Positions 46,590-57,418 of a DNA stretch of 64,000 nucleotides are shown in pieces. Both the position numbers and the translations under genes were made by a program. The notes below the pieces were generated by a model that saw only the letters and a program-made list of their open reading frames with translations, was not told the origin of the DNA and ran no database searches. Where the stretch lies: positions 5,290,714 through 5,354,713 of the forward strand of contig VZQC01007982.1 of NCBI GenBank assembly GCA_009823505.1, written 5' to 3'. Numbering within the stretch: the stretch's first letter is position 1; every line of letters begins with the position of its first letter. Origin of the DNA: Rhizomys pruinosus (Eukaryota; Chordata; Mammalia; Rodentia; Spalacidae).

Positions 46590-46830
46590 GATTGAAGCCC
46601 GACTATATGCCAAGATCCGCCCAGTTTCTTTATGTCCATTACCCAGTTTACTTCTGATTATCTTATTTTTAGGTCTTATTGTTGTGTCTATTTGAGAAAA
46701 GAATGACTGACTGCAGGCCAGAGAGGTTACCTTTCCCCGATTCACTCATTGGTAAATAGAAGTCCAGAATTACACCTACAGATTGTGAGACAGAACCGAG
46801 ACAGCTCACTGCAGAGCCGTTTGTTCCGTA
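46590..46830 (-). repeat. MIR SINE fossil, antisense
   Basis: GCAGGCCAGAGAGGTTACC and TTGAGAAAAGAATGACTGAC correspond to the MIR complement around GAGGTTAAGTAACTTGCC. Confidence 0.55.
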
Positions 46831-48950
46831 CCACGGGAACATGCAAGGCCACGGTGTTCCCTCCGAACCTCTTCCTGCCCTTGGCGTGAATGCCCTCTTT
46901 CTGTGTGGGTTCGAGGGGCATGGTGGAGGAAGAGTAGTGAAAGGCTTAGAGGATGAAAAAGTGACCCAGTTGGGGAGGGTCACTCCTTGACTTCTCACCT
47001 CTTCTTTCTAAGTGGCTCCCTCAGGGAAGCTGATGGCTAATGATTAAAGGGGAAGCCGCTTTCCTGTTAGGGCTGTGGGGCCTATGGGGCTTTCTATTTT
47101 ATTTTTTTCATTCTTATAGGTGGGGGCGAGGCCAGGTGAGCAGTGAGACCAGGTGCACACTGACCTAGTACGTGTGTGGTCCTGGATGTTCAGGTCCCTA
47201 CAATTGTCCTAGCAGGCCTTGTCCCCAGAGATTCTCAGCCTGGGCACATGGACCCCACCACTAAGTAGAACATCTTTCTTCAGGTCAATGAGCAGACTAC
47301 TCAAGGAGGTTTCTCTATTCATGGTGCTACAAACTAGTGGGAGCTGGCCAGGACAGGAGGTAAAAAGGGTGTGAGCTGATGGATGGAGACCTCTTCTGGG
47401 GTCAGTCATATTTATGTCTATGGATCATTAACCAGCTGAGCCACAGACTCCTGAAGCAGAAATTCTGGCTGACCCGACATTGCATGTCGTGATGGGGCTG
47501 GGGGGAGGGTGTAAGACAGGGAGACACTGCTATATTTTTGCCTGGTGGATCCTGAAGGTTGTTTTAATCAGCTTTCCAACAGCTTTTGGACTCTTTGGAC
47601 TTCAAGTCTGTATTTATGGCTACACCCACTCACCCACACATAATCCGAATTTAATGAAATCAAGGAAACATCAAAATCACCATACTGCATCAATGTCTCA
47701 TTAAGGCAGACATCTCTTGGTCAAGCAGGACAGAAGGACCCTGTTAGTATTTATTTCTGCTCTTTATATCTTAAAGCAAAATTTGCATATAGTGTCATAC
47801 TGGCAAAAAGTGGTCAATATTTTATTACATTTTATTTTTATGAATAAGAAGAGACATTTTCCAGCTTCCAAAATAAGCAACCCCAGTGAGGAAGGCTGTG
47901 ACAAGCTTTGAATGTAATCTCAGGTCCCTGTTAAGATTAGACATGTTTTCCCAAACATATTGCTAATATTTGGAGTGCAGTTATAAATATTTATGGGAGT
48001 AAGGGGTGGTGGGGGCCACCCCAGGGGAACAGTGGGGACATAAAAGGATATGCAGTTGGCCGGGGCACAAACCAACTGGGGGGTGTTGCAGAAATGGTCA
48101 GACTTCTTCAGGAATCTGTGAATTACATAAAAAATAAAAGCAGTAATGGCAATTTAAGTGGCCTATAAATTTTGCAGACGAACTTGAGGTAAAGTGGGCT
48201 GAGAAGATGTAGGGGAACTTGCTGCCCAGACTGACCTGGCTCCGGCGACTGGCTGAGTGCTTCCTCCAAGGCCTGGGAAAGGATGCTGGTGGGTCTCACA
48301 GAAAGAAGGATGTGAGGCTGCAGAAAACAGGAAGGGGTTGCTGGGAAGGTCAGTGCAGACTCCTGGGACCTGAAGGAGCCCGGATCCTGCTAGGGACACT
48401 CCAAGACCTGTAGGTGGGTAAGGCAAGGAGAGGGGATGTGCAGAGCTTCCCAGAGGGACGGAGACCTGGGAACGTGACAGTTTGCAGATTCAGGAAAAAC
48501 ATGCTTTGAGCACTTGGTTTTCCTCATGGGATTCCTAATGTCTGCTGGTTCCACCCACCACAGGTTCTACTAAACTGCTCAAGATCTGTAGTGTCTGGCA
48601 GGAAACAGGTGGTAGTCAGACTGGGTAATTGAGGAGAGTGTAAAGAAAGGACTGTTGGCAAAGTCCTGGGTATACACGGTGGCAGAAGACCCCAAGAAGA
48701 GACAGTGGGGGCTGGGAATCGCAAAGTCCCATTACTGAAGAGAAGGACGAATGCAGACAGGACCAGGGTAGGGAGAAAACTCCTTAGTAGACAGGCTGTG
48801 GCAATGAACGCTGGCCTCTGTCCTCTCAGCCCCCATCACCTGCTGGCCCCCCGCATTGCTGGGCTGGCCAAGCACAAACCACTAGGGCAAACAGCAGCCT
48901 TGGAGATGCAGGAAAGTTGAGTTTTTAGTCTTGCATCCAAAGACAGGAAA
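46831..48950. other. Repeat-poor DNA, no gene seen
   Basis: About 2.1 kb without a recognised mobile element. Only short frames without domains are present. Confidence 0.4.
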
Positions 48951-49115
48951 TTATATATAATTTTTTGAGACAGGGTCTCCTTTCAGTCCCAGCTGGCCAG
49001 GAGCTCTCTGTGTTGACCAGGCTGGCCTTGAACTCACAGAGATCTGCCTGCCTCTGTCTCTCCCTCTGCCTCTTGAGTGCTAGGATTAAAGGCATGTGAC
49101 ACCATGCCCAGCCAA
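48951..49115 (-). mobile_element. B1 SINE, antisense
   Basis: GAGACAGGGTCTCCTTTCAG and GACACCATGCCCAGCC are present. The TSD is approximately AAGACAGGAAAT and AAGACTGGAAAT. There is a small internal CTCTGTCTCTCC expansion. Confidence 0.93.
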
Positions 49116-49311
49116 GACTGGAAATATTTTTAATAAAAATTTTGAATATTCATTTTATTTAGACTAGAGACTAGTCAAGTACAAAAGAACAAAAATTTAT
49201 ACATCTATAACCATTAAGAAAAAGAAAATATTAAAATGTTGATGGACTACTAAGACACTGAGGCACTAAGGCCAATATTCCCTGAAATATGATTGAAAAG
49301 AGGAGCAAGAT

Positions 49312-49388
49312 TTTTAGTTAATTACTTGGGATTGAACCTAAAACCTTGGGTGTGGGGGGGACAAGCATTCAGCATCACTGAGCTACAC
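49312..49388 (-). mobile_element. ID-like SINE, antisense
   Basis: GGGATTGAACCTAAAACCTTGG and CACTGAGCTACACCCTCAGCCC are the complement of a BC1/ID-type tRNA-Ala-derived SINE. Confidence 0.75.
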
Positions 49389-49394
49389 CCTCAG

Positions 49395-49560
49395 CCCTCT
49401 TTTTACTTTTTGTTTTCCAATATGATGATCTCACTACGTTGTTTAGGTTGGCCTGGAAGACACTCTGATGCTTATACAGGCCTTGAACTTGGAATCCTCT
49501 TCCCTCAGCCCCCTAACTACTGGGAATACAGGTCTTCGCTGGTAGGCCAGGCTTCAGGGC
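49395..49560 (-). mobile_element. Old B1/PB1-like SINE, antisense
   Basis: GATCTCACTACGTTGTTTAGG, GCCTTGAACTTGGAATCCTC and ACTACTGGGAATACAGG match the complement of a 7SL-derived monomer, with an insertion in the middle. Confidence 0.6.
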
Positions 49561-49799
49561 GGAATTCTTTTTTTCTTTAGGAATCTGTCTTTGCTCTGAA
49601 GATTTTCAGATAAGTGGATCAGGCTCACCCCAATTGCAGAGAAAAATCTGTTTTGCTTAAAACCAACACCTAAATAATACCTTTGCATCAATATCTAGAC
49701 TGGTATCTGACCAAACAACTGTCACCACAGTCTAGCCAGCCTGACCCCTAAGACGGATCGACACAGCCCTGAGGACAGCAAGACAGAAGCGGGATTATA

Positions 49800-49990
49800 C
49801 TGAGGTTCAGTGTCGCTCTCCCCGTGTTGATTTATCTAATCCTCAAAGCCCTGTGCAAATCACTGTTATCCATAATTTATGCACTTTGTGCCTGAGCCTC
49901 AGAGGTTATTACCCAAGGCCACAGAGATGGAAAACTGTAGAAACCAACCTCCAATTCACATTTTCTAAGGTCAAGACTAGAGCATTTCTA
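49800..49990 (-). repeat. MIR SINE fossil, antisense
   Basis: TTATCTAATCCTCAAAGCCC, GAGCCTCAGAGGTTATTACCC and CAAGGCCACAGAGATGG follow the MIR complement. Confidence 0.7.
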
Positions 49991-50349
49991 GGTAGGTAGC
50001 TTTAAAATCCCCTCACAAGATCACATGATATTAGGGGTTTATTTAAAAATAATAAAGCAGGGGACAGGGAAGAAATGACCCACCATGCCTACATGGTTGA
50101 TATGGGAACTTCACAGCTTTCTCTATGCTGTTGAATATGAAAGTTCACACAATCCAGTGGCCCCTCAGGCTCATGGTTTGGTAGGCAGGTGGCTGTGTCC
50201 TAAAGCAGAGCTCTCTCCCCAGTCTTTTCATCTGTACGCTCTCCAGTCCACTCATGGGCCCTGTCCTACCCTGCTTTGGAGGGGCACACTTTGCCAAGGA
50301 GTGAGAAAGGTTACAGTGGGCATCTTTATGTTGGGCTACACTGAACATC
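49991..50349. other. Unique DNA, nothing recognised
   Basis: A 105-codon plus-strand frame (50085-50402) ends inside the L1 tail that follows and is not convincing. Confidence 0.4.
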
Positions 50350-50471
50350 TTTTACAAAAATATTTTATTGCTTTTTTGAGAATTTCATACAATGTCCTCT
50401 GATATTTAACCCTTCCAATATCCTCTCAGATCTACTCCACCTCCTGACCCTGCATCCTAATTTAAGTCCCC

Positions 50472-50531
<60 letters not shown>

Positions 50532-50540
50532 ATATATTAT
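50350..50540 (-). mobile_element. L1 3'-end fragment, antisense, beside (TA)n
   Basis: GAGAATTTCATACAATGTCC, CCTTCCAATATCCTCTCAG and CTCCACCTCCTGACCC match the complement of an Lx-type L1 3' UTR. A TA microsatellite (50477-50540) follows. Confidence 0.6.
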
Positions 50541-50626
50541 TGGATAAATTTAAACCCTGGGCTAAAAAGCCTCCAAAACAAACAATTGTATACAGTGTAA
50601 TAAATCCAATTATAGAGAAGGCCTTC

Positions 50627-50989
50627 TGTGGTGGTTTGAATGAGAGTGTCCCCCATAGCTTTAAGTATTCAGACATTTAAGTTCCCAGTTGGTGGCACTG
50701 TTTTTGGAGGTCTTAGAAGGCGTGACCATGCTGGAGGAAGTCCATCACTGGGGGTGGGCTTAGGGAGTTTAACAAGCCTTGCCAGTCTCCAGTCTCTCTC
50801 TCTCTTGACTGTGCTCATTGGAGATGTGAACCTCGGCTTTCTGCTCCAGCCCCGGCCATGATGCCTCCTGCCACATTGGACTCTTAATTCCCTGGAACCG
50901 TCAATTGTAAGCTCAAATACACTCTTCCTTTTATAAGTTCCCTTGGTCACGGTGGTTTTATCACAGCAACAGGAAAAGTGACTAACACA
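50627..50989 (+). mobile_element. MT-like solo LTR with 5-bp TSD
   Basis: It starts TGTGGTGG and ends AACACA. The TSD CCTTC lies at 50622-50626 and 50990-50994, as expected for integrase-mediated insertion. It has no internal genes, so recombination between two LTRs probably removed them. Confidence 0.94.
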
Positions 50990-50994
50990 CCTTC

Positions 50995-51420
50995 CAATCT
51001 ATCATTCTTCTTTTAGGATCTACCATGTGCCTTGCAGGGCACCTGTGAGAGCCCTTGTGACTCTTGTTACCACCCCCACCCCCTACCCCACCCCTACCTC
51101 CCACCCCCATTGTTCTTGGCCCCGCCCTCTTCTGCTTTCCTATTCTACCCACAGCTTCTTTCAGTTCTTCAGTGAAATGTTGTCCATTGTCTTGGCCAAT
51201 TTATCCCAATGAGAAAACAACAAATAGACAAAGTGTAGGCATCTGTGTATGTATACTCACCTACATATACTAAGGTGTGCATATTTATAAGTCAGACACA
51301 TGTTCTATCACCATTGGTCAACAGAGCGGAATGAGAAAAACTACAGAGAGCAAGCTCAACATTAATAACTAACTGTGCACATCCATATTTCAAAAAGACT
51401 AGGTGATAATTTGGGGTTCT
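50995..51420. other. Unique DNA with a C-rich patch
   Basis: CCACCCCCACCCC-type sequence lies at 51070-51112. No gene is recognised. Confidence 0.4.
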
Positions 51421-51438
51421 TTTAGCCAAACTCTTGTG

Positions 51439-51578
51439 TTTTTTTGTTTTTTGTTTTTTGTTTTTTGTTTTTTCTTTTTGAGACAGAGTCTCCCTGGAGC
51501 CCCAGCTGTCCTGGAATTTGCTCTGTAGACCAAGCTGGCCTTGAACTCACAAAGATCCGCCTGCCTCTGCCTCCCAAG
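51439..51578 (-). mobile_element. 5'-truncated B1, antisense, with 18-bp TSD
   Basis: The perfect TSD TTTAGCCAAACTCTTGTG lies at 51421-51438 and 51579-51596. The B1 stops at CCTCCCAAG, so it lacks roughly its first 40 bases. Its tail is a TTTTTG-type repeat. Confidence 0.96.
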
Positions 51579-51651
51579 TTTAGCCAAACTCTTGTGAAGT
51601 TTGATTAAAGCATTGTTTTCTGCCATGATGTGGTTGACAATGAGCATGTGA

Positions 51652-51768
51652 GAGGCAGCGTCACCTGCACTCATGTCATTCCTGTGGTCAGAGGCAGCGT
51701 CACCTGCACTCATGTCATTCCTGTGGTCAGAGGCAGTGTCACCTGCACTTGTGTCATTTGTGTGGCCT
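51652..51768. repeat. 39-bp minisatellite, three units
   Basis: Units lie at 51652-51690, 51691-51729 and 51730-51768. The first two are identical; the third has several changes. On the minus strand each unit encodes the 13-residue repeat DHRNDMSAGDAAS inside a 129-codon open frame (51399-51788). That frame also runs into the B1, so coding is doubtful. Confidence 0.97.
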
Positions 51769-52015
51769 TCAACCTGTGGCTTTCTCACTGGACTCTTGGT
51801 AAGTCATGATCCATGTTGTGAGGCTGCTTTCCACTGAGGAAGGTTATCTATGGGTTCACAGGAATGAAGCATGAGCTGGGCATGAGGGCACAGCTATTCT
51901 CCTTTCAGTGTCTACTGAGCTCCCGACCCTCCATACTACTAAAGTAGCCCCTGCGTTTAGCTTCTGATTATATAACAACAGGGTTTGATTCCTTCTATTC
52001 ACCCTAAAAAATTCA

Positions 52016-52190
52016 GCATAATCTTCCTTCTCCTCCTCCTCCCCCTCCTTTCTCTTCTTTCTCTTTGTCCTCTCTGCTCTCCTTCCTCCTCCTCCTCCTC
52101 CTCCACCTTCCTCTTCTTCCTCTTCCTCCTCCTCCCCCTCCTCTTCTCCCCCACCTCTCTTCCTCCCCCACCTCTCCTCCTCCTCCTGAG
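52016..52190. repeat. Polypyrimidine (CTC/CTT)n tract
   Basis: About 170 bases of almost pure C and T on the plus strand. The minus-strand Glu-rich frame crossing it is a by-product of the repeat. Confidence 0.9.
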
Positions 52191-52297
52191 ACAGGTTCTC
52201 ACCAGGTTTCCCAGTCCAGCCTGGAATTTGTGACCCTCCTGCCTCAGCTTCCCAAGTGCTGAGATTACAACTGTGTGCCACCATGCCTAGACCTATT
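52191..52297 (-). mobile_element. Old B1/PB1-like SINE, antisense
   Basis: GAGACAGGTTCTCACCAGG, TTCCCAAGTGCTGAGATTAC and GTGCCACCATGCCTAG are present. Confidence 0.75.
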
Positions 52298-52854
52298 TCC
52301 TCTTTCTTGCCCCCCCCCCACCCCCTTGTGCGTGTACTCTTCTCTGGAGACCTCATATTGGAAACACCAACTCCTGCCTGCAGAGTCTCCCTTCCTCTGT
52401 GTTTGCTCCTTGAAAGCGTTTGCTGCCTGCTGGCTCTTGGCCTAATTCCTGTCCTTCCTCAGTGACGAGCAGTTTTCCCTTCTCCGTCCCAGACCAGACT
52501 AAGCCTTTCCTTCTTCACTTCCCCTCCAGCTCTTCATACAAAAAATTACCTTTTGAATTTCCATCACACCAGGCTTGTCCTGATAACTGCGGTCCTGCCC
52601 TTTCTAAGCTCACCTTGTAGAAGAATTAGTCAAATAAATAAAAATTATGTTAAATACTTTGACAAAAACATAAAGGAAGGAGACGAAATATGTCAAAGAC
52701 ATAAGGAAGGGGACTGGTGTGACCTGGAAAGTACTTGAATTTAAATCCGAAGTAGCAAAGGAGAGGAGAGTTCCAGTGTAAAGGTTCTGAGGCAGAAGCG
52801 GGGAGGGACTTATTTGCTTATTTGAACACTTTTTAAACTCTTCATAAAGTATCA
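52298..52854. other. Unique DNA, nothing recognised
   Basis: No supported feature. Confidence 0.4.
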
Positions 52855-53027
52855 GTCTGGGGAAATAGCTCATTCACAAAGATGAGGGCCTGAGTGCAAT
52901 CCCCAGAACCCACATAAAAGAAGATGGTGTGGTGGGAGCACGGAATGCCAACGTAGGGCAGGCAGAGACAGGCCGGTCCTGGGGCTCACTGGCCAGCCAG
53001 CCTAGCCAACTTGGCAAGTTCCAGGCC

Positions 53028-53090
<63 letters not shown>

Positions 53091-53290
53091 GGAAGGAAGG
53101 AAGGAAGGAAGGAAGGAAGGAAGGAAGGAAGGAAGGAAGGAAAAGACAAGACAAAGAAAAAGGTGGAGAGTACCTGAATAATGACACTTTAAATTATCTT
53201 CTGACCTCCACAGGCATGTACACATATGTGCATGTGCACCTGCACACATATTTACAACCCCACACAAAGCTAAAAAGCATCTATGCCTCT
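52855..53290 (+). mobile_element. B4A SINE containing (GA)n(GGAA)n
   Basis: The tRNA/ID-like head is GGGGAAATAGCTCATTCAC, followed by GCTCACTGGCCAGCCAGCC. A GA run (53032-53083) and a GGAA run (53084-53141) occupy the middle. The B4 3' part resumes with TCTTCTGACCTCCACAGGC. Confidence 0.8.
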
Positions 53291-53898
53291 CATTAGGCAC
53301 TCAGCTCCAAGGCAGAAGAAATCATGTCTCTCTTCTTCACTGTTCTATTAACCCCACCTAACAAAATTCCCACCACATGGAAGTCTCTCAATAAATATTT
53401 GTAGCATGTGTAAGCATATAAGGAAGGCAACAAACCACACTAAAGTTTCAGAGACAGTTTCTCAGAGGAGACAACACAGGAGTTAGGATGTACAGAACAG
53501 GTAGGAGCTTGCTGTAGGACAGAAAGCAGGACAGGAGGTGACGGCCAATTGAAATGCTTATAAGGAACTGCATTGCTGGGATAGAGAGCAGCATGGAGGA
53601 CCGACTGTGGCCTGAAGGGAGAGTTTAGAAGGAAGACAGAATTGTGCCCTCTGGCTGAGCCTATGGAAAGTTCGAGCAGTGAGAGGCTCTGTACCACAGG
53701 TGCAGCAAGGGGGAACAAGCTAAGGAGCCTCTGGGGAGAGAATCAGGCACATCTGAGCAGGGGGGCTGGGGGGGGATGCTTAACTGCTGCATAAACATCG
53801 GGCGAGGGCCATGGAGAGGCAGCGTGGCACCATTAACCAAAAAGGCGCATCCAGAGGGAGGCTGTGTGTAATGGGGGCAGAGGAGGTTTCAGAGGGAC
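53291..53898. other. Unique DNA, nothing recognised
   Basis: A short G-rich patch lies at 53759-53775. No gene is recognised. Confidence 0.4.
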
Positions 53899-54240
53899 TG
53901 TATTAGTCACGTTTGCATAGCTATGACAAAAATACCCAATAGAAACAATCTAAGTCAGGAGGGATTTATTTGGAGTTACAGTTTCAGCTACTCTCAATCC
54001 ATCACAGTGGATAAGGCCAAGCTTCATGGCAGGGGGAGTCTGTGATAGAGCCGCTGTCATCATGGAGGACCGGGAAGCAGAGAGAGAGTGAAGCTGTGGT
54101 ATTATCTTCAAAGATCCACCCACGGCGGCCCACTTCCACCAACCAGGCCTCATCCCCTGAAGGCTCTACAGCCCAAATAGCATCATTAACTAGGGAACAA
54201 GCTTTCAAAAGTTTGGTAGTTAATATAACAGGATCTGACA
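53899..54240 (-). mobile_element. MT-type MaLR LTR, antisense
   Basis: TGTATTAGTCACGTTTGC at the left, GGACCGGGAAGCAGAGAGAG and AACCAGGCCTCATCCCCTG in the middle, and GGGAACAAGCTTTCAAAAG near the right follow the MTD/MTE-like complement. Confidence 0.7.
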
Positions 54241-55384
54241 TCATTGAATCTCCTCTGACCTAGGGTTAGGAAATTCCAATTAGTTCAGGGTAGAATACAA
54301 AAATGGATAAGATGTTGTCCTATTCTTGAGGTAAGCTCTATTCTACTAAGAGTATCTAATGCACATACTTATTACATATGTGTACACCCCAGGTTGCATG
54401 TATAAGCAGATGGAAAGTTCAATGTAGAAAGCAGGAGGTCACCTCTCAAAGGAAGAGAGAAGATGGTTCTCCTTAGATACTGATTTGCAGAGTCAGCACC
54501 TCATGTCAACCATAGCATGTGGCTCTGGTAGTCAGAAGATGTAAGTGTCTTCACTGGCTTAACCACAAAACTGGTCCTTTAAGTCTCAAATTCCACAATG
54601 AATTGTAGAAATAGCCTTCTGGTGTAGAGTCTTACTGGAAGATTAAACAAATGACACCCATTGCTTCGCCTTTGTCTGCACATTAATCTTCTCCCAGACT
54701 GCATTGTGTTAATCAGGCCAACTCTCTCTTATTTGCCTTTTCTCTGGTACCTTCTGCATGTCTACGTGCATCGCACTGATTCCGTGTACCTATCCTCACC
54801 AGTGAGGGAAGGTCTCCCTCAGAGGCTTCCCCATGGTGGGGGAGTCCCCACTAACATTTTCTAGCTATCTATGAGGAGAGTTGACACATTGACTTAGAAT
54901 TGCATGGTTTCACTGACCCCTCTCCAAGCCCCTCCAAAAGTCTTGGGGGGACCCCTTCCCAACTCAGGGGCTTATTTATATTTAGCTAAACAATTAAGTA
55001 GGATATGTGATGCTGTTTGGTTAGCCAACTTCAAACTAGCTGCTTTGACAATATTTTAGAAATGGTCTAGCCACTTTCTCTTCCTCTCCTCTCCCTCTGT
55101 CAGGTAAGGCAGTCACTATTATTGCCCGGTGTGCTGTGAGCTCTCAGAGGCTTTGCTAGAGTCAAGAGCATCCTCTTGGTAGCTTTGGAACTCCTGAAAG
55201 GCACCTTTTGAATTATTCTTGGCCCTGCTGCTTCCATTTTGCTTTGAGTCTCTCAGAGTTTTTAGTGCTCCAGATTTTGTTGGGTAGCCCTTCTCCAGCC
55301 TACAAAGAGTAGTAAGTCCTCCATCTTTACCCCTACTTCAGGAATTGAGGCACTCAGGCTGCAAGAGTCTCTGCTTTATTCTAT
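54241..55384. other. Unique DNA, nothing recognised
   Basis: About 1.1 kb without a recognised repeat or gene. Confidence 0.4.
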
Positions 55385-56060
55385 TTTCTGTTTGCTGTAG
55401 CAGAACACTACAGACTGTGCGCATCATAAACATTAGAAGTATGTTTGGTTCTGGAGTCTGAGAAGCTCAAGACCAAGGGGCAACATCTTGTAAGGACCTT
55501 CAAGCTGTATCGTAGCGTATGGAGATGGATGCTGTGGTGGTTTGAATGAGAATGTCCCCCATAGGCTTCAAGTATTCAGACATTTTGGCCCCAGTTGGTG
55601 GTGCTGTTTTGGGAGATCTCAGAAGGTGTGGCCATGCTGGAGGAAGTACATCACTGGGGGTGGGCTTAGAGAGTTCAACAAGCCTTGCCAGCTTCCAGCT
55701 GCCCCCTCTCTCTCCACTTCCTATGCTCACTGGAAGATGTGAACCTTGGCTTTCTGCTCCAGCTTCTGCCACCATGCCTCCCCACCATAATTGGACTCTA
55801 ATTCCCCGGAACCGTCAATTGTGAGCTCAAATAAACTCTTCCTTTTATAAATTCCCTTGGTCATGGTGGTTTTATCACAGCAACAGAAAAGTGACTAATA
55901 TAGATGCCAAACTTATTCTATTTCCATGAGCCATCCCTGCAATGATCAACCCACTCCTTTAATAATGGTACTAATCCAGAGCCCACTTGATCCCATCTCT
56001 TAAGATGGTCATTATGGTAACTAAGTCTCAACATTAAGTCTCCAGGGACAGTCATGTCAT
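55385..56060 (-). mobile_element. Old MLT1/MST-like MaLR LTR, antisense, host of a younger LTR
   Basis: The left part (55385-55532) has CAGAACACTACAGACTG and TCAAGACCAAGGGGCAAC. The right part (55908-56060) has ATCAACCCACTCC, AGCCCACTTGATCCC and AGTCTCAACATTAAGTCTCC. Together they follow the complement of an old MaLR LTR that the solo LTR 55533-55902 split. Confidence 0.55.
55533..55902 (+). mobile_element. MT-like solo LTR with 5-bp TSD
   Basis: It starts TGTGGTGGTTTGAATGAGAA and ends GTGACTAATATA. The TSD GATGC lies at 55528-55532 and 55903-55907. It carries AATAAACTCTTCC as the likely poly-A signal region. It is very similar to 50627-50989. Confidence 0.94.
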
Positions 56061-57239
56061 AGCAGTGTCCTATGAGCTGGTTGGTTTGTAAGATATGACT
56101 TTGGGAAAATAAGGGCTCGGCTGGGTTAGAGACCTCGGGCAGCAATATACCTGGTCGGGTAGAGTATTCTGGGAGAGTGGTGGCTTTGCAAAGAAGGTCC
56201 CAAGCTTTGGTGGAGGATAGAGCTCTGCCTCCGTGGCTTTCCCACAGTTCCCTACAAATCCAGAAAGGTTAAATTGTTTTTGTCTTAATGGGTCAAATAG
56301 AACAGCTCAGATTTAGAATCCCGCCTTATCTCAGAACCTAGAAACAAAACAAAAAATGGAATCGTATAGGTTATTACACTTCGCTTAACCAAGGGGCTAT
56401 ATGCAATATTGGATAGACAGGTGCTCCATGGGGACAGAGTGAGAGGCCATTAGAATCCTCTGACCAGCCTAAGGAAAAGCCAGGTATAGCTGCGGAGGTC
56501 CAGAACATTTGGGGTGCTCCCTTTTTGACCTCTGTCATTTCTTTCCTGACTGACAGTGGTGGCCACGCTTCATCTACATCTATTAAAACAATCTGAAGAA
56601 TAGCCTTCATCGACATGTCAGGCAGGTCTGGCCTGGGTAGTTCTCCTTTAACTTAAGAAAGGGCTGGCTCTGAGTTGGAGGCCAGGTTGGCTGATTTCCT
56701 GATTTTACAGTTAGGCAAGATATGTTGGAATAGCTGTCACAGATGACATTGGAAGTCTTTTGTCATTCCATGACTAGCTTGCCAAGTGGGAACAGTTAGA
56801 GTTCCAGCTGATCTCAGAGGCAGGGGAAGTGTTGGGCTGGGAATAAGTAACACCATGGAAGAACTGTATCAGGTGGAAACCAGTGTCTGCCTTCAGGAGA
56901 TGACACACCTTCAATGAGGTAGACGGTGTTATTCTATTCTGGGACTTTCTAAACTCTTGGAACCAAGGCCTGGATCCGGTTGGGATTGGGATTTATGGAA
57001 TGAGTTGGCCAAACACAGTAAGATAGGGGAGTTAATGGAGCCAAGGAGCCAAGACACTAATAGCCCTGGTGGTGTGATGTTTACTACTGGCTAGACACCC
57101 TTCAGTTTCTTCTGTTTGGGTATAGGCTGGAAAGAGTTGAACTTCATTAAGTATTGTTTTCAGGGACAATACCTGTGTAGGACAAGGATCACAGATCAGG
57201 GCAAAGGGATAAGTTGAGTGCCACTTTGCTGTAGTTGGT
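56061..57239. other. Unique DNA, no gene seen
   Basis: About 1.2 kb without a recognised repeat. Confidence 0.4.
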
Positions 57240-57418
57240 TTTTACTTTATTACTTTATTTATTATCTGTTTTGTTTGCACATGCCATGATGCATGTGTGG
57301 AGGTCAGAGGACAACTTGAAGGAGCTGGTTCCTTCTATCATGTGGATCCCAGGGATCAAACTCATATTAAGCCTGGTGGCAAGTGCCTTTACCCACTGAG
57401 CCATTGTGCCAGCCCTCG
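57240..57418 (-). mobile_element. RSINE1-type SINE, antisense
   Basis: CATGTGTGGAGGTCAGAGGAC, TATCATGTGGATCCCAGGG and ACTGAGCCATTGTGCCAGCCC identify it. Confidence 0.87.

Noticed and set aside
51652..51768. CRISPR-like array
   Set aside because: The three units are contiguous with no spacers, so this is a tandem minisatellite in a mammalian genome.
51856..52356. 166-codon minus-strand Glu/Gly-rich frame
   Set aside because: It is the translation of the polypyrimidine tract and a flanking B1 fragment.
52874..53300. Ser/Leu- and Lys/Glu-repeat frames on both strands
   Set aside because: They simply translate the GA and GGAA arrays inside a B4A SINE.
33068..55902. Possible provirus bounded by the similar LTRs at 33, 50.6 and 55.5 kb
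   Set aside because: Each LTR has its own setting, two have their own 5-bp TSDs, and no gag, pol or env sequence lies between them.
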